DNA of 16,424 nucleotides from positions 1 to 16,424 of the forward strand of contig CAYXAK010000042.1 in NCBI GenBank assembly GCA_964462585.1. The letters are read 5' to 3'. The notes below the pieces were generated by a model. It worked only from the letters and a program-made list of their open reading frames with translations, searched no databases and was not told the DNA's origin. Every line of letters starts with the position of its first letter. Position 1 is the stretch's first letter. A program made the translations under genes and the position numbers. Positions 1 through 7,922 of the stretch are shown one piece after another. This DNA is from Halarsenatibacter sp964462585 (GTDB taxonomy: Bacteria; Bacillota; Halanaerobiia; Halanaerobiales; Halarsenatibacteraceae).

Positions 1-12
1 GACGAAATTCAT
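1..12 (-). CDS. Start of a gene cut by the window edge, probably dapA
   Basis: Only four codons are visible, reading Met-Asn-Phe-Val from an ATG at 12-10. A good ribosome binding site (GAGGAG) lies 8 bases upstream, and the preceding asd gene stops 4 bases before this ATG. Many 4-hydroxy-tetrahydrodipicolinate synthases begin with Met-Asn-Phe, and dapB-asd-dapA is a common order in the diaminopimelate branch. The identity is therefore inferred from context. The presence of a translated start is better supported than the name. Confidence 0.5.
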
Positions 13-16
13 GCCA

Positions 17-1027
17 TCACTCCTCATTCAGCAGTTCTTCGGCGATCTGAACCGCATTTAGAGCTGCTCCCTTTCTGATATTATCCGCCACTATATAGAG
101 GTGCAGACCCTGTTCATTATCTCTATCCCTTCTCATTCTGCCCACAAACACCTTATCTGAATCCTCGGCTGTGAGCGGTGTGGGATAAACACCTTCGGCT
201 GGATTATCTTCAACAACCACTCCCGGCATCCTCTCCAGCAGATTGTATACTTCCAGGAGGGAAAAGGAGCCGCCCAGCTCGAGATATACCGACTCCGCAT
301 GACCAAATTTTACTGGCACCCTGACACAGGTGCAGTTTACGGATAGATCTTCACGGTGCAGAATTTTTCTCGTCTCCTGGCGCATTTTTATCTCTTCCTG
401 GCTGAAGCCATCCTCATGAAAATAATCAATATCCGGCAGCAGATTAAAAGCGATAGGATGTCTGTAATACCCTGGTTCGACTTCTTCCTCACCCTGTAAG
501 GCTCTCCTGCTCTCATCTTCCAGTGCCTTTAGAGCTTCAGCACCGCTGCCTGATACCGACTGATAGGTGCTGGCGATCACCCGCTCAATTCCGAATTCAT
601 CTAACAGAGGTTTTAAGACCATTACCATCTGTATTGTCGAACAGTTGGGGTTTGCTATATGTCTTTTATCACCGTCTAAATCCTCGCTGTTTATTTCGGG
701 AACGACCAGGGGTATTTCAGGGTCCATGCGAAAAGCACTGCTGTTGTCGATTATCACACCGCTGCTCTTATCTCTGATGCGGGGAAGATACTCGCTGCTG
801 ACTTCACCGGGCAGTGAGGAGAGAAATATATCATGATCGGAGATATTTTTCATATTCAACTCCTCTATCTCTATACTCCGCCCCTTAAACTGCATGGTCT
901 TTCCTGCCGAGCTGCTGCTGGCATAAAATGAAATATCATCCAGAGGAAAGTCCCTCTCCTCCAGCAGAGAGACTATCTCTCTACCCACGAGCCCTGTTGC
1001 TCCCAGTACTGCTATATCACTTCTCAT
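17..1027 (-). CDS. asd: Aspartate-semialdehyde dehydrogenase
   Basis: Cytoplasmic enzyme that reduces aspartyl phosphate to aspartate semialdehyde with NADPH, the branch point to diaminopimelate/lysine, threonine and methionine. The 336-residue product has the N-terminal nucleotide-binding motif GATGLVG (about residues 9-15). The catalytic cysteine lies in NPNCSTIQ (Cys129), and the substrate-binding Arg and His lie in RVPVKFGHAES (about 236-246). Its length is normal for the family. An upstream in-frame GTG at 1036 would add three residues. The ATG at 1027 is preferred because AAGG followed by GTGAAAAAT gives it proper ribosome-binding spacing, whereas the GTG sits directly on that site. It lies 12 bases after dapB and just before a probable dapA, so all three probably share a transcript. 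Confidence 0.95.
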   Translation of the reverse strand: MRSDIAVLGATGLVGREIVSLLEERDFPLDDISFYASSSSAGKTMQFKGRSIEIEELNMKNISDHDIFLSSLPGEVSSEYLPRIRDKSSGVIIDNSSAFRMDPEIPLVVPEINSEDLDGDKRHIANPNCSTIQMVMVLKPLLDEFGIERVIASTYQSVSGSGAEALKALEDESRRALQGEEEVEPGYYRHPIAFNLLPDIDYFHEDGFSQEEIKMRQETRKILHREDLSVNCTCVRVPVKFGHAESVYLELGGSFSLLEVYNLLERMPGVVVEDNPAEGVYPTPLTAEDSDKVFVGRMRRDRDNEQGLHLYIVADNIRKGAALNAVQIAEELLNEE

Positions 1028-1039
1028 ATTTTTCACCCT

Positions 1040-1834
1040 TTACAGCAAATTTTCCAGACCGTAGTTATATCCTTCTAAATTTTCCAGTTCCTTTAAAGCC
1101 AGTCTGATGCCCGGTCTGAAAGCCTCTCTTGTTCTGGCTTCATGTTTTAAGCTGAGAATCTGACCCTCTCCCCCCAGCAGCACTTCCTGTTGGGCCATCA
1201 TGCCGGGAAGGCGCAGGCTGTGAATTCTGACATCATTGACAGAACCCCCCCTGACATTTTCCACGGCAAACTCTATATCTTCCTCAGCAGAGAAGGGCCT
1301 GGTATTCAGCATTTTTTCTGCAGTCGCTATCGAAGTACCCGAGGGGGCATCCTCCTTATCCTCGTGATGACCTTCAATTATCTCCACTCTGGAAAAGTAT
1401 TCACTGGCTCTAGAAGCCATCTCCATAAGCAGTACAGCCCCCAGAGAAAAGTTGGGAGCCAGGAGCACAGTTCTCCCTTCAGATTCGGTCATCTCCTCCA
1501 GTCTGGCCCTCTCAGCTTCGTCCAGACCGGTGGTGCCAATTATAAAATCCAGGTCCAGCTCAAATCCTGTCTCAACCGCTTCCAGCAGACCCTGAGCAGA
1601 GGTGAAATCTATGACAATATCTATATCATCTTCAGAAGCTGCCAGTGCAGTTCTGATATCAGACTGAATCCCTGCAGATGGCCCCCCGGAAATTCCGGGT
1701 AGATCAGCCATGCAGTCCGCCGCAGTATTTCTATCCACACCGGCTGCCAGTCCAAAGCCCTCTGTCTCCAGCACTGTCTGCGCAGCCTGCTGGCCCATAT
1801 TGCCGGCTATGCCGCGAATTAGCACCTGTTTCAT
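1040..1834 (-). CDS. dapB: 4-hydroxy-tetrahydrodipicolinate reductase
   Basis: Reduces the DapA product in the diaminopimelate/lysine pathway, using NAD(P)H. The 264-residue protein shows the N-terminal dinucleotide motif GIAGNMG (8-14) and GTTG (100-103). The signature HHEDKEDAPSGT spans residues 156-167, with the catalytic His pair at 156-157 and Lys160. Length and motif positions match the family. The open frame extends further upstream to 1921, but the extra residues run into the preceding eamA frame and lack homology to DapB. The ATG at 1834 has a clear GAAGGAG site about 9 bases upstream and lies 7 bases after the EamA stop. Pathway partner asd follows directly. Confidence 0.95.
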   Translation of the reverse strand: MKQVLIRGIAGNMGQQAAQTVLETEGFGLAAGVDRNTAADCMADLPGISGGPSAGIQSDIRTALAASEDDIDIVIDFTSAQGLLEAVETGFELDLDFIIGTTGLDEAERARLEEMTESEGRTVLLAPNFSLGAVLLMEMASRASEYFSRVEIIEGHHEDKEDAPSGTSIATAEKMLNTRPFSAEEDIEFAVENVRGGSVNDVRIHSLRLPGMMAQQEVLLGGEGQILSLKHEARTREAFRPGIRLALKELENLEGYNYGLENLL

Positions 1835-1841
1835 ATTTTCT

Positions 1842-2789
1842 TCACTCCTTCTGTAGACTTGTGGCAGAAGAGGTGGATCTTCCCTCTTCTTTGAGATCAA
1901 AGTAATTGGTTCCCCATACACCTATGATGATCAGCAGAGCACCCACGGCCTGCTGGCGCAAAAACGGTTCACCTCTGATCAGAACACCGGCAAATATCGA
2001 TACCACCGTGGTCAGATTGGCGAATACAGCAGCCTGACTGGCCGGCAATCTGGCCAGAGCATAATTCAGCATGAAAAATGCCAGCACAGACGAGAGAGCT
2101 CCCAGATAGAGCACAGAGGCGATAATCTGAGGATTGGTGATATATCCCATATAGTTCATCAATCCACCGGAAAAACGATAAAATCCCATCACGTTAAAGA
2201 GCACAGCTCCGGTATAGCACATAAAAAATGTGATCTCAATCGGTGTGTATTCATTTGATATAGAACGGGATATGATATTATATATTCCTCCCGACAGAAC
2301 CGCCCCCAGAAGGAGCATAATACCCAGATAATGGGTGGAGGCACCAAGCTCCCCCTGTGCTGCCATCACCAGGCCAACTCCCACCACCGAGAGCAGAATA
2401 CAGCCTGCCTGAAGTCTGCCAGGCACCTCCCCCAGAAAAAACACCGCCAGCACAGCCACAGCTACAGGCAGAAGCGAAATCATCAGACCGGCCTGGGAGG
2501 AGGTGGTAAAATTGATGCCGAGAATTTCGAAGGTAAAATAGAGCACGGGCTGAAAGATTGAGATCAATATCAGGGGTTTGAGCGATTTATTTTTAAAATC
2601 AGTCTCGATAAATCCCAGCTCTCTGATGAGTGTTATGGAAACCGCTGCCACGATAAATCTAAATCCCAGGAGATGAAATGGGGCTACTACCTCCAGAGCC
2701 TCCTTGGAGAAGAGAAAGGAAAAGCCGAAGACCAGGCTGAAGGTTAAACCGGCCAGATAGGGGCGAATATCTCTGACTTTTTCACTCAT
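1842..2789 (-). CDS. EamA-family (DMT superfamily) transporter
   Basis: Integral membrane protein of 315 residues, predicted to have about ten transmembrane segments arranged as two EamA repeats. The second repeat ends in the family's usual pattern, a GEP motif followed by a long hydrophobic helix (GEPFLRQQAVGALLIII). The family contains exporters of amino acids and other metabolites, but substrates cannot be predicted from sequence. The start is set at the ATG at 2789, which has GGAG 9 bases upstream and overlaps the end of the methyltransferase gene by 8 bases. Longer in-frame starts would extend deep into that gene. Its position directly ahead of dapB-asd makes export of an aspartate-family amino acid conceivable, but this is only a guess from context. 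Confidence 0.85.
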   Translation of the reverse strand: MSEKVRDIRPYLAGLTFSLVFGFSFLFSKEALEVVAPFHLLGFRFIVAAVSITLIRELGFIETDFKNKSLKPLILISIFQPVLYFTFEILGINFTTSSQAGLMISLLPVAVAVLAVFFLGEVPGRLQAGCILLSVVGVGLVMAAQGELGASTHYLGIMLLLGAVLSGGIYNIISRSISNEYTPIEITFFMCYTGAVLFNVMGFYRFSGGLMNYMGYITNPQIIASVLYLGALSSVLAFFMLNYALARLPASQAAVFANLTTVVSIFAGVLIRGEPFLRQQAVGALLIIIGVWGTNYFDLKEEGRSTSSATSLQKE

Positions 2790-3936
2790 CTTTCTCATCT
2801 CCATCCGCAGGAGGCCAGGGACCATAGTACTGATAGAACTGGCATTCAATACCCCCGTTATAGAGTTTTCGGCGCTTGCTGGCCTCCTCACCGAAGGCCC
2901 TTTCAAAATTATCATAGGCTGTTAAAATATAATATGACCAGGTCTCCAGCGGTCTGAATTTCTCCCCCATCATACTGTAAAGAGATTCTATCTCCTCTTC
3001 CTTCATACGCTCACCATAGGGGGGGTTTGTTATGATATAGCCATACTTGCGGCTGGTGGAAAAATCCGATATGCTGCGCTGCTGAAAGTGAATGATATCC
3101 TCAACGCCGGCTCTGCGGGAATTGTAGATGGCTTTTTCTATGACATCTCCATCTCTATCATAACCGGCCAGCAGGCGAACTTCTCTATCAGGCTTCATCC
3201 TCTCTTTCGCCTCTTCTCTGGCCTGCTTCCAGCATCCTTCCTGCAGAAATTCCCAGTTCTCAGCCGGAAAATCGCGATCGATCCCCGGGGGAATATCCCT
3301 GGCCATCATGGCTGCTTCAATGGGTATTGTCCCGGCACCGCAGAGGGGATCGATGAGAATTCTATCCCTGTCCCAGCGGCTTAAGTTTATCATCGCGGCA
3401 GCTATTGTCTCCTGGAGGGGGGCTTCACCGCTTTCCCGCCTGTAACCCCTTTTATGCAGACCCCGGCCGCTGCTGTCCAGAGATATCGTCGCTTTATCCT
3501 TGAAAATCGAAAAATGCACCGGATATAGGTCACCGCTTTCCGGCAATCTCCCCTCACCGTATCTATCCTGCATGCTGTCCACAATTGCTCTTTTAATTAT
3601 CGACTGGCAGGCCGGAACACTGTGCAGCCCTGATTTAACTGATTTACCGCTCACCGGAATTTCAGAATTCCAGGGCAATATCTCCGGCCAGTCTATTTTC
3701 CTTATCTCATCATATAATTCATCGAAATCTCTGGCCGGAAAATCCGCCAGTTTTAGATAAACTCTTTCTGCAGAGCGAAGCTGGAGATTTAAGCGGGCTA
3801 AATCCCTGCCCTCTCCAGTTATCTCGATCCTGCCATTTTTCACTCTGTCGACCTCGTAATTCAACTTTCTCAGTTCATGTTTTACAACACCTTCTACTCC
3901 AAAGGTGGTGCTGATTATTATCCTGTGCTCTGACAA
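2782..3936 (-). CDS. THUMP-domain class I SAM-dependent RNA methyltransferase (YpsC/RlmL-N type)
   Basis: Predicted cytoplasmic RNA guanine-N2 methyltransferase, 384 residues. A THUMP RNA-binding domain occupies roughly residues 45-155 and is followed by the linker motif RGLHKRGYR (158-166). The Rossmann methyltransferase domain has SAM motif I DPLCGAGT (196-203), and the catalytic motif IV NPPYGER (304-310) is typical of N-methylation of exocyclic amines. This matches the UPF0020 family that includes Bacillus YpsC and the N-terminal half of E. coli RlmL, so the likely target is 23S rRNA; the exact base is not determinable here. The start is TTG at 3936 with an AGGAGG site 7 bases upstream. 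It lies 14 bases after pncA and overlaps eamA. Confidence 0.9.
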   Translation of the reverse strand: MSEHRIIISTTFGVEGVVKHELRKLNYEVDRVKNGRIEITGEGRDLARLNLQLRSAERVYLKLADFPARDFDELYDEIRKIDWPEILPWNSEIPVSGKSVKSGLHSVPACQSIIKRAIVDSMQDRYGEGRLPESGDLYPVHFSIFKDKATISLDSSGRGLHKRGYRRESGEAPLQETIAAAMINLSRWDRDRILIDPLCGAGTIPIEAAMMARDIPPGIDRDFPAENWEFLQEGCWKQAREEAKERMKPDREVRLLAGYDRDGDVIEKAIYNSRRAGVEDIIHFQQRSISDFSTSRKYGYIITNPPYGERMKEEEIESLYSMMGEKFRPLETWSYYILTAYDNFERAFGEEASKRRKLYNGGIECQFYQYYGPWPPADGDEKDE

Positions 3937-3950
3937 TTTATTTCCTCCTG

Positions 3951-4568
3951 TTAATAGTCTCTTATTATCTCCACTCCCTTTTCCTTCATCCCGGCAAGAG
4001 CATTCTCAACATCACCGGGGCTGGCATTTACACCCCTTGTGGCCGGTCTGATCAGATTCACCTCAAAACCGTGTTCTCTGGCATCGCGGGCCGTATAGAG
4101 AACACAGACATCTAGAGCCAGACCGACTATATCTATGCTTTTGATCTTAAGACCCTTGAGCAGGCCGGCAAGCCCCAGATCTCTGCCATTATTGTCCTGA
4201 AAAGCAGAGTAGCTATCGACTTCCGCAAGCTGCCCCTTGCGCACTATTACATCAAATCGGTCGGTATCGATATCCTCGTGAAATTCTGCTCCCCTGCTGC
4301 CCTGTTCACAGTGAACGGGCCACAGGACAGGACCCAGCCCCTCATCTTCACCCTCATAGGGTGTGAAAGGCTCTTCTTCATGGTTTACGGCAAAACTCAG
4401 ATGGTCTGAAGGGTGCCAGTCCTGGGAGGCCACAATTATTCTGTAATCATCGCGCTGGAGCAGACGGTTTATATGGGGATTGATCTCACTGGCCTCCGGG
4501 ACACCGAGGGCGCCATCTTCGTAGAAATCGTTCTGAAGATCCACACATAATAAGGCTTTAGCGGACAT
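3951..4568 (-). CDS. pncA: Nicotinamidase (isochorismatase-like cysteine hydrolase)
   Basis: Hydrolyses nicotinamide to nicotinate in NAD salvage. The 205-residue protein has the catalytic triad pattern of the family: Asp10 in VDLQNDF, Lys111 in RKGQ, and Cys155 in GLALDVCVLYTARDA. Metal-site residues are visible in SQDWHPSDH (Asp50, His52, His56), and WPVHCEQGS carries His86. The VDSYSAF segment (118-124) and the full set of motifs favour true nicotinamidase over other isochorismatase-family hydrolases. The start ATG at 4568 has AGAGGGA upstream. A 37-base gap separates it from the acylphosphatase gene and 14 bases separate it from the methyltransferase. No transporter or nicotinate phosphoribosyltransferase is nearby, so its place in this operon is not explained by pathway. 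Confidence 0.92.
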   Translation of the reverse strand: MSAKALLCVDLQNDFYEDGALGVPEASEINPHINRLLQRDDYRIIVASQDWHPSDHLSFAVNHEEEPFTPYEGEDEGLGPVLWPVHCEQGSRGAEFHEDIDTDRFDVIVRKGQLAEVDSYSAFQDNNGRDLGLAGLLKGLKIKSIDIVGLALDVCVLYTARDAREHGFEVNLIRPATRGVNASPGDVENALAGMKEKGVEIIRDY

Positions 4569-4605
4569 AAATATCCCTCTTTTCTCATCTTTTTTGCTCT
4601 GCAGC

Positions 4606-4884
4606 TCAGTATCTGATCTGAAAATCCTTTTCCGCAGGAGGTGTCTTCTGCTCTTCCACCTCTATTTCTTCAACTTCGGCCAGCGAAGGACCTGTTTCCA
4701 TGCGTGAAATAAGATCCTCAACTTTATCCCTATCTCCATAGATTACAGCCTCAACCCTGCCATCGGACAGGTTCTTAACCCAGCCAGATACTCCCAGTTT
4801 CTGAGCATTGCGCCTTGTAAATGCTCTAAAACCCACACCCTGTACACGGCCTGACAGATAAACATGTCTGCAGACTTTATCCAT
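4606..4884 (-). CDS. acyP: Acylphosphatase
   Basis: Small cytoplasmic hydrolase of acyl phosphates, 92 residues, a normal length for the family. The signature SGRVQGVGFR (11-20) carries the phosphate-binding Arg20, and GWVKNLSDGRVEA (35-47) carries the catalytic Asn38. The longer open frame to 4938 is rejected as a start because the ATG at 4884 has a strong GAGGAGGT site and gives the canonical family N-terminus. It overlaps the last 8 bases of the ATP-grasp gene, which suggests translational coupling. Many ATP-grasp ligases and glutamate-cysteine ligases form acyl-phosphate intermediates, so proximity to two such enzymes is suggestive. Acylphosphatases occur in many operons, however, so this link is speculative. 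Confidence 0.93.
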   Translation of the reverse strand: MDKVCRHVYLSGRVQGVGFRAFTRRNAQKLGVSGWVKNLSDGRVEAVIYGDRDKVEDLISRMETGPSLAEVEEIEVEEQKTPPAEKDFQIRY

Positions 4885-6256
4885 ACTTGACCTCCTCACA
4901 TAAATCTCTGACAGCGGTGTTCTCAGAAGCAGCCACATAAGAGGGCACTGTCACACACTCATAATCAGACCCTATAATATCATATCTGCCCGCCCTGTTG
5001 TAAAGTCCCTTCAGCTCTTCATCGTAGAGGTAAAAACCCAGTGTGAAATGGTAGGGCTCGAAACCGATCTTTTCCTCAGCAGCTGTAAAGAGATCGATTG
5101 TCCCGGGCCGGCAGAACTCCTGATACAGATAACTCTCCTCACAGGCTTCCTCCAGCGAGGACCTCCATTCATCCGGCCTGCATTTTCTGCCCAGTTTGAT
5201 GCCTTTGCCGGCAAAGCTGTCACAGGGTTTGAGGATATAATCATCTTTGTCGTTGATGATTTTTTCTCCCTCTATAATTTCCTCTTTTACCGGGCCTGTG
5301 GGCAGTATATATCTCTCGAGGAAAGACCTCTCCCCGGCCGATAAAAAATCCAGATTCTCATAATCGTAGAGCACCTGGAATATTGCTTTATTGTGGAGTA
5401 TCTGAGAGCGAAAACCCCCGCACACACAGACATCTCTGTTTTTATAGGCTGCGAGGAGATCACCCACCTCCTCAAGGTGTTCGAAAATTCTGGCTGTTGT
5501 CGCCCGACGGTAGATCAGATCAATCTCCATATCTTCATAGAACAATCTCTCACCATCGTACTCCAGTTCACGGGGATCGACTATCAAAGCTTTTAACCCC
5601 CACTCCTCCATACATCTTTTGAACTGCTGAAATTCACTTTTCACTCCATCCGTGGCAAAATCGACTATGGCTACCGTCGGTCTCATTCGATATCCGGGGG
5701 CAAACTGGCGATATTTATCGAGCAGAATATTTATCCAGCTGCGAAAAAGCTCAAAACCATAGAGTGAGATGTCCTCCTGCCGGCAGAGCTTTTTTACCGC
5801 TTTGCTTTTGGCCAGGATTTCCTGCATCACCCTCACTTCATTCATGGCCGAGGTGCCATCAGTATTTAGCTCACAGAATTTAATATTGCCTTCTCCGTCA
5901 AAGAGAATATCGAAACGGGCCACGGGAAAATTGCTGTCATAGCCGGGATCGAGCATAATATATTCTTCCATCTCACTGCTGAAAGGGAACAGCTCTCGAA
6001 ATGAAGGATTATGCAGATATTCTTCGATCACCTTATTTGCTATGCCCACAAAAGTTTTTATAAAACTGCGATAAAATCTCCACTCCTCAAGTCCGATGAT
6101 ATAGGGAGTATATACAAATTTTACGGGACTGCCGTGGTAACGCACATTGCTGTCCAGCAGAGCAGGCCAAAGCTCTTCCCTGAATTCTTCGGCGTAAAGC
6201 TCAGCATCTGCTTCCACAATTTCCTGAAATCTCTGATGATAATAATCGTCCTTCAT
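4877..6256 (-). CDS. ATP-grasp ligase of glutathionylspermidine-synthase / circularly permuted type
   Basis: Predicted carboxylate-amine (or thiol-peptide) ligase, 459 residues, cytoplasmic. An N-terminal pre-ATP-grasp region is followed by the acidic segment ARFDILFDGEG (113-123) and FCELNTDGTSAMNE (127-140), then IDLIYRRATT (245-254). The nucleotide-binding glycine-rich loop is ILKPCDSFAGKGIKLG (341-356), with hinge-like YLYQEF (376-381). This layout resembles glutathionylspermidine synthase C-terminal domains and circularly permuted ATP-grasp proteins, not classical glutathione synthetase (GshB). Its ATG at 6256 lies only 2 bases after the repaired stop of the glutamate-cysteine ligase gene, so it probably acts on the gamma-glutamylcysteine product. 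The amine acceptor (glycine, polyamine or other) is unknown. Family assignment is from motifs recognised by eye. Confidence 0.75.
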   Translation of the reverse strand: MKDDYYHQRFQEIVEADAELYAEEFREELWPALLDSNVRYHGSPVKFVYTPYIIGLEEWRFYRSFIKTFVGIANKVIEEYLHNPSFRELFPFSSEMEEYIMLDPGYDSNFPVARFDILFDGEGNIKFCELNTDGTSAMNEVRVMQEILAKSKAVKKLCRQEDISLYGFELFRSWINILLDKYRQFAPGYRMRPTVAIVDFATDGVKSEFQQFKRCMEEWGLKALIVDPRELEYDGERLFYEDMEIDLIYRRATTARIFEHLEEVGDLLAAYKNRDVCVCGGFRSQILHNKAIFQVLYDYENLDFLSAGERSFLERYILPTGPVKEEIIEGEKIINDKDDYILKPCDSFAGKGIKLGRKCRPDEWRSSLEEACEESYLYQEFCRPGTIDLFTAAEEKIGFEPYHFTLGFYLYDEELKGLYNRAGRYDIIGSDYECVTVPSYVAASENTAVRDLCEEVKYG

Positions 6257-6258
6257 GG

Positions 6259-7754
6259 TTATAATTTTCCCTTCAGAATTTTATTTAAACTGGAATATTC
6301 GATAGCCTCTGCCGTTTCAATCACATCACCATCNNNNNNNNNNNNNNNNNNNNNNNNNNNNNNNNNNNNNNNNNNNNNNNNNNNNNNNNNNNNNNNNNNN
6401 NNNNNNNNNNNNNNNNNNNNNNNNNNNNNNNNNTTTTATTTAAACTGGAATATTCGATAGCCTCTGCCGTTTCAATCACATCACCATCACCCGCTCCCGC
6501 TCTATAGGCCCTGCGGGGCGGACAGTATTCCTGCAAAAATCCCCTCAGATCATCGAGATAACGGCGAGCTTCAAAATCCAGAGCCGAAGAGGCCATATTC
6601 ATCAGCTCTCCCCCCCAGTCAGCTATATCCCTGCCTCCGGTATATTTTATATTGACACCCTGATGGGGGATGCCGTCCTGAGCTGAAAAGATTGATTTGA
6701 GCCCGGTTTTCCGGGCGAGATTGTAGAGTCTTTCCAGGTTCTCTTCATCGTAGAGAAGACCTGTGATTAAACTCAGATAGCCAAAATTATAGGGATATGG
6801 CAGTGTATCGGCCATTCTGATCTCCAGATAACCCTTGGCCCTTATATCTGTAAAGGACATGGTGAGCATATGTTCTATTATGTCCCGGGAGAGATCAGGA
6901 GTCTTTAAAACTTCGGCAAAGGAGAGATCATGTGTATAATTACCGGGGTTCTTCGGATCAAAGATAGCCGGCATATCGACAATATAGGCAGCATAATCTG
7001 CAAAAGAGAAATCAGGGTCCAGAACACCCTCCGGCAGCCCGCATCTGTCGTCATCGCAGTTACACCAGATCTGAGACCTTATCGCCCAGGAAGAGGCCTC
7101 CTCCCCTTCGAAAAGAGGTGCATTATCAAAAAGGGCATAGACGATAGGTATCAGCCAGCTGGCCGCGGCAAATTTTTGGGCAAAATCATCTTCACTGCTG
7201 TAATCGAGGCTGATCTGCAGTGAGGAGGTGGCCTTCATCATATTATGGGCATATTTGCCCCTCTTTTTAAAGTGTTTGTACATATGTTTATAGCGCTCTT
7301 TGGGAAGAAGAGGAATGGAATCGATAGATGTCACAGGCTGATAACCCAGGCTTATGAGGCTGTAATCCAGCGAATTTAAAATGGGCACAATATCTTCACA
7401 GACGCTGAAAAAAGCCGAGACCAGCCGGGAGAGGTTTTCGCGCGGGGCAAAACTCAGCTCGAACTGACCTCCCGGTTCCAGGTTTATCTCATCTTCATCT
7501 TTTTTCAGACAGAGTATGTATTCCTCATTGCGTTCACACACAGACCACCCCTTCTCAGCGAGCATACGCAGTATATCTTTGATGCCATTTTCTTCAAAAT
7601 ATGTGACAGCTGCCCCTGATTCCTCTTTAACCACGAAGAACTCCATCTCACTTCCCAGAAGATAATCCTCGCGTTCTGTACAGTTATTCTGCAGATAATC
7701 TCTTATGCTGTTTATGTGATTTTCCCGGTAAGAACTATCGTTTATTTCTGTCAT
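6259..7754 (-). CDS. Glutamate-cysteine ligase, GCS2 / plant-type (spans an assembly gap)
   Basis: Predicted to join glutamate and cysteine through the gamma-carboxylate using ATP. Motifs are GSEMEFF (34-40), the family hallmark EPGGQFELS (93-101), KATSSLQISLD (about 194-204), and YLEIRMADTLPYPY. The plant/alpha-proteobacterial type fits better than the E. coli GshA or YbdK type. As deposited, the frame runs into 100 Ns at 6334-6433 and is shifted afterwards. Merging the identical 55 bases on each side (6333 joined to 6489) keeps the frame. The protein then ends Asn-Lys-Ile-Leu-Lys-Gly-Lys-Leu at a TAA at 6261-6259, giving 446 residues, a usual family length. The start ATG at 7754 has GGAGAG 6 bases upstream. 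It heads the long operon and is followed 2 bases later by the ATP-grasp gene. Confidence 0.88.
6279..6488. repeat. Exact 55-base direct duplication flanking the gap (contig-end overlap)
   Basis: Bases 6279-6333 and 6434-6488 are identical over all 55 positions, immediately left and right of the Ns. A 55-base identity that ends precisely at the gap is what two contigs sharing a terminal k-mer would leave when scaffolded without merging. Collapsing the two copies restores the reading frame. It is therefore treated as a technical repeat and not a biological one. Confidence 0.93.
6334..6433. other. Assembly gap of exactly 100 N
   Basis: One hundred consecutive Ns, the conventional size for a gap of unknown length. 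The gap interrupts the 3' end of the glutamate-cysteine ligase gene. The same 55 bases flank it on both sides, so no sequence is likely to be missing. Confidence 0.99.
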
Positions 7755-7799
7755 ACTATTCTCTCCAGTTATGGGGGATTATATATCCTCTGTTCTTTT

Positions 7800-7828
7800 A
7801 TTATATAAATAAATTGACCAGTTTTAAA
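7800..7828 (-). promoter_or_regulatory. Predicted housekeeping promoter for the glutamate-cysteine ligase operon
   Basis: On the minus strand a perfect -10 hexamer TATAAT (7805-7800) lies 17 bases from a -35-like TTTAAA (7828-7823, 4 of 6 consensus positions). It is about 45 bases upstream of the ATG at 7754. No other promoter-like site is evident further down the operon, where genes overlap or are separated by at most 37 bases. Confidence 0.6.
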
Positions 7829-7862
7829 GGAAATAAATGATATGCCCCTTCTCATCTTCAGT

Positions 7863-7891
7863 TTGACACCCTCTGATAATAATGTTAACAT
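7863..7891 (+). promoter_or_regulatory. Predicted housekeeping promoter for the YlbF-family gene
   Basis: A perfect -35 hexamer TTGACA (7863-7868), a 17-base spacer and a -10-like TAACAT (7886-7891, 4 of 6) lie about 30 bases upstream of the start codon. It is divergent from the operon promoter at 7800-7828, so the two start regions share about 170 bases. Confidence 0.65.
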
Positions 7892-7922
7892 TAATGCAGC
7901 ATTAAGCAAGTGAGGTGATAAT

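Noticed and set aside
523..836. Plus-strand open frames within asd, and similar frames opposite other genes across the window
   Set aside because: They lie antisense to genes with clear family motifs, have no ribosome binding sites in the right place and show no recognisable domains.
6279..6488. The 55-base duplication as a biological direct repeat or target-site duplication
   Set aside because: The copies end exactly at an N gap and their collapse restores a full-length gene, which a real insertion site would not require.
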